Source of the DNA: Alphaproteobacteria bacterium
GTDB taxonomy: Bacteria; Pseudomonadota; Alphaproteobacteria; Micropepsales; Micropepsaceae
Length of the DNA: 64,000 bases
Assembly (NCBI GenBank): GCA_028871345.1
Contig: JAGWNK010000007.1
Location: forward strand, 1 to 64,000
Reading direction: 5' to 3'
Shown: piece after piece, positions 8,197 to 18,494 of the stretch
Layout of the letters: every line of letters begins with the position of its first letter
Position numbering within the stretch: the stretch's first letter is position 1
Position numbers and translations under genes: made by a program
The notes under the pieces: generated by a model
Databases searched by the model: none
What the model was told of the DNA's origin: nothing
Seen by the model: the letters and a program-made list of their open reading frames with translations, nothing else

Positions 8197-8645
8197 TCGG
8201 TCTTGGCGACGCCACCCTCCAAGGCTGATTTCATCGTATGCCAGGCCAGCGTCGCGCACTTCACGCGCATCGGGAAGGCAGACACCCCGGCCATGACATT
8301 GAGACGGTCACGGTCGTCGGCGTCGAGACCGCCGGCGTCCTCGCCCTTGACGAGATGGAGGAAGCCGCCCATCAGCGTCTCGGCCTCGGCCACGGTGCGC
8401 CCGGCCAGCATGTCGGTCATCAGCGACGCCGAGGCCTGGCTGATGGCGCAGCCCCGGCCCTCGAAGCTGATGTCCTTGATGCGGCCGTCGTCGCCGACGG
8501 AAAGGTAGATCTTCACCCGGTCGCCGCACAGCGGGTTGTGCCCCTCGCCGGTGTGCGAGGCATGGTCGAGCGGCCCGAAATGGCGCGGGTGCCGCGAGTG
8601 ATCGAGGATCACTTCCTGATAGAGTTCGCGCAGACTGTCGTCCAT
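8193..8645 (-). CDS. sufU: SufU/IscU-like sulfur transfer or scaffold protein
   Basis: A 150-residue SufU-type protein. The three conserved Cys-containing stretches are NPLCGDRVKIYL, EGRGCAISQAS and VKCATLAW, the zinc/sulfur-handling residues of the SufU/IscU family. The insertion region around GFLHLVKGED is typical of SufU. It accepts persulfide sulfur from SufS and replaces SufE, which is absent here. The ATG at 8645 sits two bases after the sufS stop; a TTG six bases upstream is an alternative. Confidence 0.92.
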   Translation of the reverse strand: MDDSLRELYQEVILDHSRHPRHFGPLDHASHTGEGHNPLCGDRVKIYLSVGDDGRIKDISFEGRGCAISQASASLMTDMLAGRTVAEAETLMGGFLHLVKGEDAGGLDADDRDRLNVMAGVSAFPMRVKCATLAWHTMKSALEGGVAKTE

Positions 8646-8647
8646 GC

Positions 8648-9889
8648 TCAACCCAGGATCTTCCTGGCCTTCTCCAGGCCTGCGACCAGTGCCTCCACGT
8701 CCTCGCGCGTCGAATAGAGCGCGAACGAGGCGCGGGTCGTCGAAACCACGCCGAAGCGGTCCATCAGCGGCTGGGCGCAGTGATGCCCGGCGCGGACCGC
8801 CACGCCTTCACGATCCAATATGGTGGCCAGATCGTGCGCGTGCATCCCCTCGGCCTCGAAAGACAGGATGGCGCCTTTCGCGGGGGCGTCGCCGACCAGG
8901 CGCAGCCAGTTGAAGGGGCGGACCGCGTCCCTCGCGTAGGAGAGGAGCGACAATTCATGGGCCTTGACCGCCGCCCGGTCGAAGGCGGTGATGTAGTCGA
9001 GGGCGGCGGCCAGCCCCACGCTTTCGATGATCGGCGGCGTGCCGGCTTCGAAGCGGGCCGGCGGATCGGCATAGGTGATCTTGTCGCGGGTGACCTCGCG
9101 GATCATCTCGCCGCCGCCCAGCATGGGCCGCATGGCTTTGAGGTGCGCCATCTTGGCGTAGAGCGCGCCGATGCCGGTGGGACCGTAGAGCTTGTGGCCG
9201 GTGATCACGTAGAAATCGGCGTCCAGCTCGCGGACATCGACGACCTCGTGCACCGCGCCTTGGCAGCCGTCGACCAGGACGGGAACGCCGCGCGCATGCG
9301 CCGCGGCGATGATGGCCTTCAGCGGCGACACGGTGCCCAGCACGTTCGACATGTGGGTGACCGCCACCAGCTTGGTGCGCGGGCCGATGGCCTCGGCTAC
9401 CGCCGCCGCACCGAGCGAGCCGTCGTCGGCCACGTCCACCCATCGGAGGACGGCGCCGTCGCGCTCGCGCAGGAAATGCCAGGGGACGATGTTGGAGTGG
9501 TGCTCCATCACCGTCAGCACGATCTCGTCGCCGGGCTCGATGCGCGGCGCCAGCCACGACGAGGCCACCAGGTTGATGGCCTCGGTGCCGTTGCGCGTGA
9601 AGACGATCTCGTCCGCCGAGCGCGCGCCCAGGAAGCGGCGCACGGTCTCGCGCGCTTCTTCGTAGCGCTGGGTCGCCACGGCCGAAAGATGATGCACGCC
9701 CCGGTGGACATTGGCGTATTCGGAGGTGGCGAATGCCTCCATGGCCTCCAGCACCCGCCGCGGCTTCTGCGCCGAGGCCGCGCTGTCGAGATAGGCGAGC
9801 GGCTTGCCGTGCACCGGCCTGGCGAGGATCTCGAAATCCCCGCGCGGAGGCACGAAGGCCGGCGATGTCGCTTTGGTCTGCGCCATCAT
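8648..9889 (-). CDS. sufS: Cysteine desulfurase SufS (group II)
   Basis: PLP-dependent enzyme of 413 residues converting cysteine to alanine plus an enzyme persulfide for the SUF scaffold. The PLP lysine is Lys233 in VITGHKLYGPTG, and the active-site cysteine is Cys371 in RAGHHCAQPLMDRFG, the group II signature. RNGTEAINLVASSW and THMSNVLGT are the usual cofactor-binding stretches. The ATG at 9889 gives an ATGA overlap with the sufD stop. The open frame upstream of this lies within sufD and is not part of the protein. Together with the iscS-like gene at 13704-14834 the operon carries two desulfurases. Confidence 0.95.
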   Translation of the reverse strand: MMAQTKATSPAFVPPRGDFEILARPVHGKPLAYLDSAASAQKPRRVLEAMEAFATSEYANVHRGVHHLSAVATQRYEEARETVRRFLGARSADEIVFTRNGTEAINLVASSWLAPRIEPGDEIVLTVMEHHSNIVPWHFLRERDGAVLRWVDVADDGSLGAAAVAEAIGPRTKLVAVTHMSNVLGTVSPLKAIIAAAHARGVPVLVDGCQGAVHEVVDVRELDADFYVITGHKLYGPTGIGALYAKMAHLKAMRPMLGGGEMIREVTRDKITYADPPARFEAGTPPIIESVGLAAALDYITAFDRAAVKAHELSLLSYARDAVRPFNWLRLVGDAPAKGAILSFEAEGMHAHDLATILDREGVAVRAGHHCAQPLMDRFGVVSTTRASFALYSTREDVEALVAGLEKARKILG

Positions 9890-11022
9890 CGTGCCTGCTC
9901 CAGGGCGCGCGGCAGTACGGCCTCGATGTCGCGCCAGACCGCGGCGCGCAATTCGTCGTTGCCGATCTCGGCCACGGCTTCCTCGAGAAAGGCGCGCACC
10001 AGGAGCCGGCGCGCCTCGCGTTCCGGGATGCCGCGCGAGCGCAGGTAGAACAGGGATTCCGCGTCCAGGTCGCCGACCGCGGCGCCGTGGGCGCATTTCA
10101 CGTCGTCGGCGAAGATGATGAGTTCCGGCTTGAGATCGGCTTCGGCGCGCGTGCTGGTCAGGACGGCCTTGGCCGTCTGGCGGCTGTCGGAGCCGTTGGC
10201 GCCTTCGCGCACCGTGATCTTGCCCTGGTAGGCCGAGCGCGACTTGCCGCCGGCCACGTGCTTGAACTGTTGCGTCGAGTGGGTCTTGCCGGCGGCGTGC
10301 TCGATATGCGTGGTCACGTCCGCGTGGCTTTCGCCGCCCAGCACGTTGACTCCGGAGATGTGCGCCTCCGCGCCTTCTTCCCTGAGCACGAGATGGAGTT
10401 CGGTCCGCGACAGGCGCGAGCCGAAATTGGCGAAATGGGCGCGGTAGCGGGCGTCACGGGCCTCGCCCACCGCGATGTGCTCGACGGTGAACGACTTGGG
10501 CGCATTCGGAGCGATGCGCACGTGAGTCAGTTCGGCGCCTCGCCCCAGCGCGATCTCCACACCGACATTGCGCAGCAGGCCGGCGTCGACGGCATGGGTC
10601 TCGGCAAGCGTCAGGCAGGCGCCTTCCTCGAGCACGATCAGCAGCCGCAGATTGCCGGTGGAGCTCACCGTCAACGGCAAGATTTGGGGGATTTTGCGGT
10701 CCTTGGCGACGCGCAGCGCCGCGCCGCCCTGGGCGAACGCCAGCGATGCTTCTTCCATGGTCGGGCGGTTGCCGATGTTGCCCAGGTTCTTGACGACCCA
10801 GTCGGGCGGCGCGGGCTTCGCCAGATCGAACACTTCGACGCCGTCGGGCACTTCGCCGATCTGCCAGTGGGCGGTGCCGGCGGCGGCAACCTGTCCGGCA
10901 TCGAGCACTGCGCGCAGGTCGCTGTAGCGCCAGTGCTCGAAGCGGCGATGCGGCATGCCGCGGACGCGGAAGCTTTCGAGGGCTTCGGCCTTGCGTGCTT
11001 CGATGGGCGAAACCGCGCTCAT
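9886..11022 (-). CDS. sufD: Fe-S assembly scaffold subunit SufD
   Basis: SufD, 378 residues, a beta-helix protein paired with SufB in the SufBC2D scaffold. The sequence has the family's RRFEHWRYSDLRAVL N-terminal segment and, near the C-terminus, ELIIFADDVKCAHGAAVGDLD followed by LFYLRSRGIPEREARRLL, which hold the conserved Cys and His of the SufB/SufD interface. It overlaps sufC by four bases (ATGA) upstream and sufS by four bases downstream. Confidence 0.95.
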   Translation of the reverse strand: MSAVSPIEARKAEALESFRVRGMPHRRFEHWRYSDLRAVLDAGQVAAAGTAHWQIGEVPDGVEVFDLAKPAPPDWVVKNLGNIGNRPTMEEASLAFAQGGAALRVAKDRKIPQILPLTVSSTGNLRLLIVLEEGACLTLAETHAVDAGLLRNVGVEIALGRGAELTHVRIAPNAPKSFTVEHIAVGEARDARYRAHFANFGSRLSRTELHLVLREEGAEAHISGVNVLGGESHADVTTHIEHAAGKTHSTQQFKHVAGGKSRSAYQGKITVREGANGSDSRQTAKAVLTSTRAEADLKPELIIFADDVKCAHGAAVGDLDAESLFYLRSRGIPEREARRLLVRAFLEEAVAEIGNDELRAAVWRDIEAVLPRALEQAR

Positions 11023-11768
11023 GCCGGCTCCTTGGCCACCTGGGCGTAGCCCTTCGCTTCCAGTTCGAGGGCGAGTTCCTTGCCGCCTTCGGCGACGATG
11101 CGTCCGCCCGCCAGCACGTGCACACGATCGGGCACGATGTAGGTCAAGAGGCGCTGGTAATGGGTGATCACCAGCATGCCGCGCTGCGGCGAGCGCGTGG
11201 CGTTGACGCCGTCGGCCACCAGCTTGAGGGCATCGATGTCCAGCCCGGAGTCGGTCTCGTCGAGGATCGCCAGCTTCGGCTCGAACAGCGACAGCTGCAG
11301 GATCTCCAGGCGCTTCTTCTCGCCGCCGGAGAAGCCGACATTGAGGGGGCGCTTGAGCATCTCTTCGCTGACCTGCAGCGCCTCGGCCTTCTTACGCACG
11401 AGCTTCAGGACGCTCATGGCGTCGAGTTCGCTGTCGCCGCGGGCGCGCCGCTGGGCGTTGAGTGCCGTCTTGAGGAAGGTCAGCGTGCTGACGCCGGGAA
11501 TCTCGACCGGATACTGCATCGCCAGGAAGATGCCCTTGGCGGCGCGTTCTTCCGTCTTCAACTGGAGCAGATCGTGACCGTCATAGCTGATCGAGCCAGC
11601 GGTGACCTCGTAACCCTCGCGCCCCGCCAGCACGTAGGAGAGCGTCGACTTGCCGGAGCCGTTCGGCCCCATGATGGCATGCATCTTGCCGGCCTCGACG
11701 GTGAGCGTGAGGCCTTGGAGGATTTCCTTGCCGTCGACGGCGGCATGCAGGTTCTTGATCTCGAGCAT
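11019..11768 (-). CDS. sufC: SUF system ATPase SufC
   Basis: ABC-type ATPase of 249 residues that powers SufBCD. Walker A is GPNGSGKST, the ABC signature is FSGGEKKRLEI, Walker B is LAILDETDSGLD and the switch His is in VITHYQRLL. No membrane segments are present. I use the ATG at 11768; the preceding TTG would add five residues overlapping the cupin gene. The ATG shares one base with the cupin stop (TAATG), so the two are coupled. Confidence 0.96.
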   Translation of the reverse strand: MLEIKNLHAAVDGKEILQGLTLTVEAGKMHAIMGPNGSGKSTLSYVLAGREGYEVTAGSISYDGHDLLQLKTEERAAKGIFLAMQYPVEIPGVSTLTFLKTALNAQRRARGDSELDAMSVLKLVRKKAEALQVSEEMLKRPLNVGFSGGEKKRLEILQLSLFEPKLAILDETDSGLDIDALKLVADGVNATRSPQRGMLVITHYQRLLTYIVPDRVHVLAGGRIVAEGGKELALELEAKGYAQVAKEPA

Positions 11769-12243
11769 TATTCGCCATCCCAATAGTCGCAGGGCGAGAC
11801 CCGCCCGCGCGTCGAAAACGTCTTGTTCGCCAGGTCGAAGGCCTTGACGCCGGCCCGCACGCCGATCTTTCCGGAGTCGGGATATTCCACAACGTCGGCG
11901 CTGGTGTAGTTCGAGAAGCCGAGATAGCGCAGCTCATCGCTTCCCGTATTGATGATCTGATGTGCCTCGCCACCCGCCGGGGCGCTGAGGCAATCGCCGG
12001 CCTTCACCGGCAGCCGCTGCTCGCCGAAGCGATACTCGCCTGTTCCGGAGAGGACGAGGAACAGCTCGTCGCACTCGTGATGACGATGGAAGGGGAAGGC
12101 GATCTTGCCGGCAGGCACGACATGAAGCATGCAGCCCATGTATTTGAGGCCCAGCGCTTCGCCGACTTCACCGATCCGCACGGCGAACTTCTCGCCGTTC
12201 GAGAACGGCTTGAGCTCCAGATCGGCGGGGTTGACGACCGGCC

Positions 12244-12247
<4 letters not shown>
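11768..12247 (-). CDS. Cupin-domain protein embedded in the SUF operon
   Basis: A 159-residue single-cupin protein. The first cupin motif is seen as [20 protein letters not shown] with three His and two Glu/Asp as candidate metal ligands; the second region includes [19 protein letters not shown]. The C-terminal 50 residues ([18 protein letters not shown], then [10 protein letters not shown]) have one Cys. It overlaps sufB by four bases and sufC by one, so it is an integral, co-translated member of the operon. Cupins bind Fe, Mn, Zn or Ni, and a role in metal sensing or supply is plausible but unproven. It is not a standard Suf protein. Confidence 0.85.
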
Positions 12248-13703
<1,456 letters not shown>

Positions 13704-13707
<4 letters not shown>

Positions 13708-14834
13708 GCGGCTGCGCGCGGACGGACGCGCGCAACAAGGTTGGAAATGGCGGCAAGGGCCGCATCAACGTCGGCTCCGGTAGAGTCCCAGCCGAAACTG
13801 GCGCGCAGCGCGCAACGTGCCAAGTCTTCTCTTACACCCATTGCGGCAAGGACGTGTGACGGCTTGACGCTCCCCGAAGAACATGCCGCACCGGAACTCA
13901 TCATGACGCCATCCAGGTCCAGCGCCATCAGCGCCGTTTCGGCCGGGATGCCCGGCAAGGCGAAGTTCGAGGTGTTCCCCAGGCGCGGCGAAGCTTCTGC
14001 AAAGATGATCGCATCCGGCATGACCCGCCGCACGCCCTCTTCGAAGCGATCGCGCAACCCGCTCGATGCGTCCGTCCCCGCCGCCTCGGCCGCCGCGCCG
14101 AAGGCTGCGATTCCCGCGAGGTTTTCCGTTCCGGCCCGGCGGCCATGCTCCTGGCCGCCGCCGACCATCTGCGCTGCGAACGGAGCGTCGCGCACGACAA
14201 GGGCACCGGTACCCTGCAGGCCGCCGATCTTGTGCGCCGACAGGGTCACATAGTCGGCCGCGGGTACCGGCATTTTTCCCGCTGCCTGCACGGCGTCTAC
14301 GAACAAGAGCGCGCCGGCTTCGGCGGCGATCGACGATGCCTCCGCAACGGACTGGATCGCGCCCGTCTCGTTGTTGGCGGCCATCAAGGCGATCAGCGCC
14401 CGGCCCTTGCCTTCGCGCAGGGCCTTGCGCACGCTGTCGAGCACGATCACGCCATCGGGGGCGCAGGGGACGATCTCCAGCCTGATGCCCGCCATGCGTT
14501 CCGCGGCGGCCGCAGCGGCGGCCAGCACGGTTTCATGTTCGATGGCCGAGACGAACAGCCGCGTGATGCGCGAACCCGCAACCGCCGCGCCCTGGACCGC
14601 GCTCCACAGGGCTAGGGCGTTCGCTTCCGTGCCGCCGCTCGTGAAGACGACCTGCGAGGGTTTCGCCCCGGCGAAAGCGGCGACCTGTTCGCGTGCCGCC
14701 TCGATCATCGCGCGCGCGGCGCGGCCGCGGCCATGCACCGAGGACGCGTTGCCGCCGAGGGTCAGCGCGCGCTCCATGATCCCTTTCGCCTCGGGACGCA
14801 GAGGCGAAGTCGCGTTGTAATCGAGGTATGCCAT
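13704..14834 (-). CDS. Cysteine desulfurase, IscS/NifS-like (group I)
   Basis: Aminotransferase class V protein of 376 residues. PLP lysine is Lys202 in [15 protein letters not shown], and the mobile active-site loop reads [17 protein letters not shown] with Cys318, which marks group I desulfurases. The start [14 protein letters not shown] and [13 protein letters not shown] are standard. It lies 18 bases after iscR and overlaps sufB, so it is the first enzyme gene of the SUF operon. With sufS downstream, the operon encodes both types; this one may feed tRNA thiolation or other sulfur acceptors, which is inference. Confidence 0.93.
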
Positions 14835-14852
14835 CGTACTCTTGCGCGATCT

Positions 14853-15341
14853 TCAGGCGGCGGCGCGGCTATCCCCATCCTGCGCCGGTACTTCGGACGA
14901 CTGCAGGTCGAGCTGGGCGCGGCCAAGCACGCGTTTCTCGACGACATCGGCCAGCGAGACAGACGACAAGAAGACATGGATCTGCCGGCCGAGCTCTTCC
15001 CACAGGTCGTGGGTGATGCAGCGCGCGCCTTGCGTGGCGCATCCTTTGGCGCTGCCCGGCTTGCAGCGCGTCGCCGTGATCGGCTCGTCGACTGCCATGA
15101 TGATGTCTGCGACGCGGACTTCTTCGGACGGCCGGCTCAGCCTGTAGCCGCCGCCGGGACCGCGCACGCTGGAGACTAGGCCGTTGCGCCGCAGCTTGGC
15201 GAACAGCTGTTCGAGGTACGAGAGCGATATTTCCTGCCGTTCCGCAATGTCCGCAAGCGAGACCGGGCGCGAGCCGGCCTCATGCGTGGCCAGGTCGGCC
15301 ATCGCCATCACCGCATAACGACCTTTGGTGCTGAGTCTCAT
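14853..15341 (-). CDS. iscR: Rrf2-family Fe-S regulator IscR
   Basis: Winged-helix regulator of 162 residues. The ATG at 15341 gives the classic MRLSTKGRYAVMAMADLA start. The DNA-binding helix is in EISLSYLEQLFAKLRRNGLV, with the wing VRGPGGGYRLSR. Candidate cluster ligands are Cys93, Cys101, Cys108 and His111 (CITHDLW), spaced slightly wider than in E. coli IscR but in the same order, so it should bind a [2Fe-2S] cluster. First gene of the SUF operon, preceded by a promoter with an IscR-like operator, so it probably represses its own operon when cluster-loaded. The three cysteines favour IscR over RirA, but RirA-like function cannot be excluded. Confidence 0.92.
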   Translation of the reverse strand: MRLSTKGRYAVMAMADLATHEAGSRPVSLADIAERQEISLSYLEQLFAKLRRNGLVSSVRGPGGGYRLSRPSEEVRVADIIMAVDEPITATRCKPGSAKGCATQGARCITHDLWEELGRQIHVFLSSVSLADVVEKRVLGRAQLDLQSSEVPAQDGDSRAAA

Positions 15342-15436
15342 GGTCTTACTCCAAACTGCCGCGCGCGTTTTTCTTGCCCTTGGGGGGGCGCACTGGTGTA
15401 TGAACAACCATCAAGCGCGTGGCGTCTTCCCTTAGG

Positions 15437-15465
15437 GATATAGATTTCCCGACTACTTCAGTCAA
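15437..15465 (-). promoter_or_regulatory. Promoter of the iscR-suf operon
   Basis: On the minus strand TTGACT (15465-15460) and TATATC (15442-15437) are separated by exactly 17 bases, a near-consensus housekeeping promoter. It lies about 95 bases upstream of the iscR ATG in an AT-richer patch. The -35 and spacer are covered by the IscR-like palindrome. Confidence 0.65.
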
Positions 15466-15469
15466 GAAT
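15445..15469. promoter_or_regulatory. IscR type-1-like operator
   Basis: The core GACT-ACTTC-AGTC (15451-15463), flanked by CC and AAG, has the same half-sites and 5-base centre as the type-1 site of enterobacterial IscR (GACT-N5-AGTC with pyrimidine/purine flanks); the outer ATA/TAT bases are only partly kept. It overlaps the -35 and spacer of the iscR-suf promoter, the position expected for holo-IscR autorepression. Confidence 0.6.
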
Positions 15470-15604
15470 TCCTCCTGACGCATCGCAAAGAAATCGCTAT
15501 GGCACTGTTTTTGAACGATTTTAATTTGCGTAACATCAGGAAAAAAGCCCCAAATACCAGTTCCAACACAGCCGCCGGCCGCGCGTTCACGAGGAAATCC
15601 GACC

Positions 15605-16261
15605 ATGCCTGATATCATTCTTCCCGGCCCAGCGGGCCGCATTGAGGCGCGATATCAGCGGCAAAAGGCCCCGGGCGCGCCAATGGCACTCGTTCTGCAT
15701 TCGCACCCGCAATTCGGCGGGACTATGAACAACCCGCTGGTCTACGACCTCTTTCACATGTTCCACGGCCTCGGTTGCACCGCGGTCCGCTTCAATTTCC
15801 GGGGCGTCGGGCGCAGCCAGGGAACGTTCGATTCGGGCTCGGGGGAACTGTCCGACGCCGCCGCCATCCTGGACTGGATGAACACGCTCTATCCCAACCC
15901 CTCTTTCGTCTGGATCTGCGGCATCTCGTTCGGCGCGTGGATCGGCATGCAGCTTTTGATGCGCCGCCCCGAGATCACCGGGTTCGTCTCCATCGCCCCG
16001 CCGGCCAGCATGTACGATTTCGCCTTCCTGGCGCCCTGCCCGGCTTCGGGACTCATCGTCCATGGGACAAAGGACCTCGTGGTCCCCGAAGGCGATGTGC
16101 AGAAACTGGTGGACCGGCTGACGGCCCAGAAGGGCATCAAGATCACCTATGAGAAGATCGAAGGCGCCAATCATTTCTTCGACAAGCACGAGGGCGACGT
16201 GGTCGAAATGGTCAAGGAATACGTCCACCGCCGGATGACCCAGCCGCACGAGGGTCGCTGA
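15605..16261 (+). CDS. Alpha/beta hydrolase
   Basis: A 218-residue alpha/beta hydrolase of the short cytosolic type. The nucleophile elbow reads GISFG, preceded by FNFRGVGRSQG. The catalytic acid is likely in HGTKDLVVP and the His in EGANHFFD. This matches a widespread proteobacterial family annotated as alpha/beta hydrolase or dienelactone hydrolase-like, with unknown substrate. The ribosome-binding site is gaggaaa. It is divergent from iscR across 263 bases. A TPR gene follows, 23 bases after its stop. Confidence 0.85.
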   Translation: MPDIILPGPAGRIEARYQRQKAPGAPMALVLHSHPQFGGTMNNPLVYDLFHMFHGLGCTAVRFNFRGVGRSQGTFDSGSGELSDAAAILDWMNTLYPNPSFVWICGISFGAWIGMQLLMRRPEITGFVSIAPPASMYDFAFLAPCPASGLIVHGTKDLVVPEGDVQKLVDRLTAQKGIKITYEKIEGANHFFDKHEGDVVEMVKEYVHRRMTQPHEGR

Positions 16262-16284
16262 TGCGGCGAACACGTGGGAGTGCC

Positions 16285-16659
16285 ATGAATATTCGTCTGA
16301 CAATGGCCGCCCTGGCGGCGATCGTCGTGGCCGTGCCGGCCTATGCCGTGGACAACGCCAAGGTGTGTGCCAGCACCGCCAAAGACGGCGCCACGCCCGA
16401 CATGATCATCGAGGCCTGCTCGGCGATTGTCCAAGACGCCGACAATCCCGGCGTCCTCGCCGGCGCCTACTACAACCGCGGTAACGCATATTTCGACAAG
16501 AAGAACTACGAGCTCGCCATCGCCGATTACGACCATGCGGTGAAGCTGAGGGCGAACTACGCCTCCGCCATGTTCAACCGCGGCCTGGCCAAGAAACATT
16601 TGGGCGACAACGCCGGCGGCGATGCCGACATGGCGGCAGCCAAGGCGATGAACCAGTAG
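16285..16659 (+). CDS. Small exported TPR protein
   Basis: A 124-residue protein with a signal peptide (MNIRLTMAALAAIVVAVPAYA). About two tetratricopeptide repeats follow: AGAYYNRGNAYFDKKNYELAIADYDHAVKL, then YASAMFNRGLAKKHLGDNAGG. Two cysteines (KVCAST, EACSAI) may form a disulfide in the periplasm. I prefer the ATG at 16285 for its gggag site and clean signal; the ATG at 16261 that touches the upstream stop is possible. TPRs mediate protein contacts; the partner is unknown. Confidence 0.75.
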   Translation: MNIRLTMAALAAIVVAVPAYAVDNAKVCASTAKDGATPDMIIEACSAIVQDADNPGVLAGAYYNRGNAYFDKKNYELAIADYDHAVKLRANYASAMFNRGLAKKHLGDNAGGDADMAAAKAMNQ

Positions 16660-16660
16660 G

Positions 16661-17095
16661 CTAGATTTCCGGCGGCCGGCGGAAGGCGATCATCAGCCGG
16701 TTCCAGCCGTTGATGACGACGACCGCCACCGTCAGTTCGACGATTTCCTTCTCGCTGAACGCGTGGCGCGCACGCTCGTAAACCTCATCGGGCACGCTCT
16801 CGCGCCCCAGCAGGGTGACGGCTTCCGTCCATGCCAGCGCCGCCTGCTCCCGTTCGGTATAGAGCGGCGCCTCGCGCCAGGCATTCAACAGGTGGATACG
16901 CTCATGGGTCTCGCCGGCCTTCACTGCGTCGCGGACATGCATGGCGATACAGAAGGCGCAGCCATTGATCTGGGAGGCCCGGATCTTGACCAGCTCCAGC
17001 AGCTTCGCCTCAAGGCCGCAGCGGTCGACGTATCCCTGCAGCGCGCGCATGGCGTTCAGGGCCTCCGGCGCGGCCGTTCCCATGTCCAGACGCAA
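16661..17095 (-). CDS. AhpD-like carboxymuconolactone decarboxylase family protein
   Basis: About 144 residues with the AhpD-like core: ELVKIRASQINGCAFCIAMHVRDA holds the redox CxxC and nearby His typical of alkylhydroperoxidase AhpD-like proteins, followed by TEREQAALAWTEAVTLL. The likely start is the TTG at 17095: a GGAGGAG lies about eight bases before it, and MRLDMGTAAPEALNAM aligns with the usual family N-terminus. Probably a small antioxidant or peroxidase helper; substrate and partner are unknown. Convergent with the TPR gene. Confidence 0.82.
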   Translation of the reverse strand: MRLDMGTAAPEALNAMRALQGYVDRCGLEAKLLELVKIRASQINGCAFCIAMHVRDAVKAGETHERIHLLNAWREAPLYTEREQAALAWTEAVTLLGRESVPDEVYERARHAFSEKEIVELTVAVVVINGWNRLMIAFRRPPEI

Positions 17096-17234
17096 GCGTT
17101 TCTCCTCCAAGGGTGGCTGTTACGATATAGGGCCCGAGCCGCGGTTTGCGAGCAGATTCCCGGTAGCGAAGCGAGCCTTTTTGAATGGCTGCCATTCGTG
17201 CTAGACAGCCCGACTTTCCTTAAGGTTTTCCGCC

Positions 17235-18491
17235 ATGCCCGCGCCTGCATTCAAGTCCTCATTCTTGTGTACGATCGTGGAGCGCGGCGGTTATCAGGAC
17301 TGCACCGACGCCGAGGCCCTCGACGCTCTGCTGGGCAAGGAGATCGTCACGTCCTATATCGGCTTCGACTGCACCGCTCCCAGCCTGCATATCGGTAGCC
17401 TGGTCCAGATCATGACGCTTAGGCGGCTGCAGCAGAGCGGACACAAGCCGATCGTCGTCATGGGTGGCGGCACTACGAAGGTGGGCGATCCGTCGGGCAA
17501 GGACGAGAGCCGCCAGCTCCTGTCGCCGGAGCAGATCGAGTCCAACAAGAAGAGCATCCTGCGGATCTTCGAACGCTTCCTGAAGTTCGGCGACGGCCCC
17601 ACCGACGCCGTCATGGTCGACAACGCCGACTGGCTCGACAAGCTCGAATACATCCCGTTCCTGCGCGATATCGGCCGGCATTTCACGATCAACAAGATGC
17701 TGACGATGGACAGCGTCAAGCTGCGGCTCGACCGCGATCAGTCGCTCAGCTTCCTGGAGTTCAACTACATGATACTCCAGGCCTACGATTTCCTCGAGCT
17801 CTACCGCCGCTATGGCTGCCGGCTGCAATGCGGCGGCTCGGACCAGTGGGGCAACATCGTCAACGGCATCGACCTCGGCCGTCGCGTGTCCGCCGCCGAG
17901 CTTTTTGGACTGACCTCACCCCTGATGACCACGGCTTCCGGGGCCAAGATGGGAAAGACCGCGGCGGGCGCCGTGTGGCTCAACGCCGAACAGCTCAGCC
18001 CCTACGACTACTGGCAATACTGGAGGAACACCGAGGATGCCGACGTCGGTCGCTTCCTCAAGCTGTTCACCGATCTGCCGCCCGACGAGATCGCCCGGCT
18101 CGAGGCTCTGAAGGGGTCGGAGATCAACGAGACCAAAAAAGTGCTCGCGACCGAAGCCACCGCCTTGGCGCATGGCCGCCTCGCGGCGGAGCAGGCCGCC
18201 GAGACCGCGCGCCGCACCTTCGAGGAAGGTGCGCTCGATGCCCGTCTGCCGACGTTCGAGATCGCGCGCGCCAGGCTGGAAGGCATCGCCGTCACCGCCC
18301 TGGCGCACCAAGCCGGACTGACCTCCTCGGCCAGCGAGGCGCGCCGTCACATCGAAGGGGGTGGACTTCGCCTCAACGATGCGCCGGTCAAGGATGTCCG
18401 GGCCACGATTGCCGCTTCGGACATTTCTTCCAATGGCGTCATCAAGCTGTCCCTGGGCAAGAAGAAGCACATTCTTGTGAAGCCGGTATAG
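17235..18491 (+). CDS. tyrS: Tyrosyl-tRNA synthetase
   Basis: Class I aminoacyl-tRNA synthetase of 418 residues, charging tRNA-Tyr. The HIGH motif is HIGS at 52-55 and the KMSKS loop is KMGKT at 238-242. The tyrosine pocket is recognisable in [12 protein letters not shown] and [15 protein letters not shown]-terminal S4 RNA-binding domain (about residues 350-415) ends the protein. The convergent AsmA-like gene begins three bases after the stop, with no visible terminator between. Confidence 0.96.
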   Translation: MPAPAFKSSFLCTIVERGGYQDCTDAEALDALLGKEIVTSYIGFDCTAPSLHIGSLVQIMTLRRLQQSGHKPIVVMGGGTTKVGDPSGKDESRQLLSPEQIESNKKSILRIFERFLKFGDGPTDAVMVDNADWLDKLEYIPFLRDIGRHFTINKMLTMDSVKLRLDRDQSLSFLEFNYMILQAYDFLELYRRYGCRLQCGGSDQWGNIVNGIDLGRRVSAAELFGLTSPLMTTASGAKMGKTAAGAVWLNAEQLSPYDYWQYWRNTEDADVGRFLKLFTDLPPDEIARLEALKGSEINETKKVLATEATALAHGRLAAEQAAETARRTFEEGALDARLPTFEIARARLEGIAVTALAHQAGLTSSASEARRHIEGGGLRLNDAPVKDVRATIAASDISSNGVIKLSLGKKKHILVKPV

Positions 18492-18494
18492 TCG

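Noticed and set aside
8648-10096. Longer SufS reading from 10096
   Set aside because: The extra 69 residues are Arg/Gly/Ala-rich sequence inside sufD; the ATG at 9889 with its ATGA overlap is the natural start.
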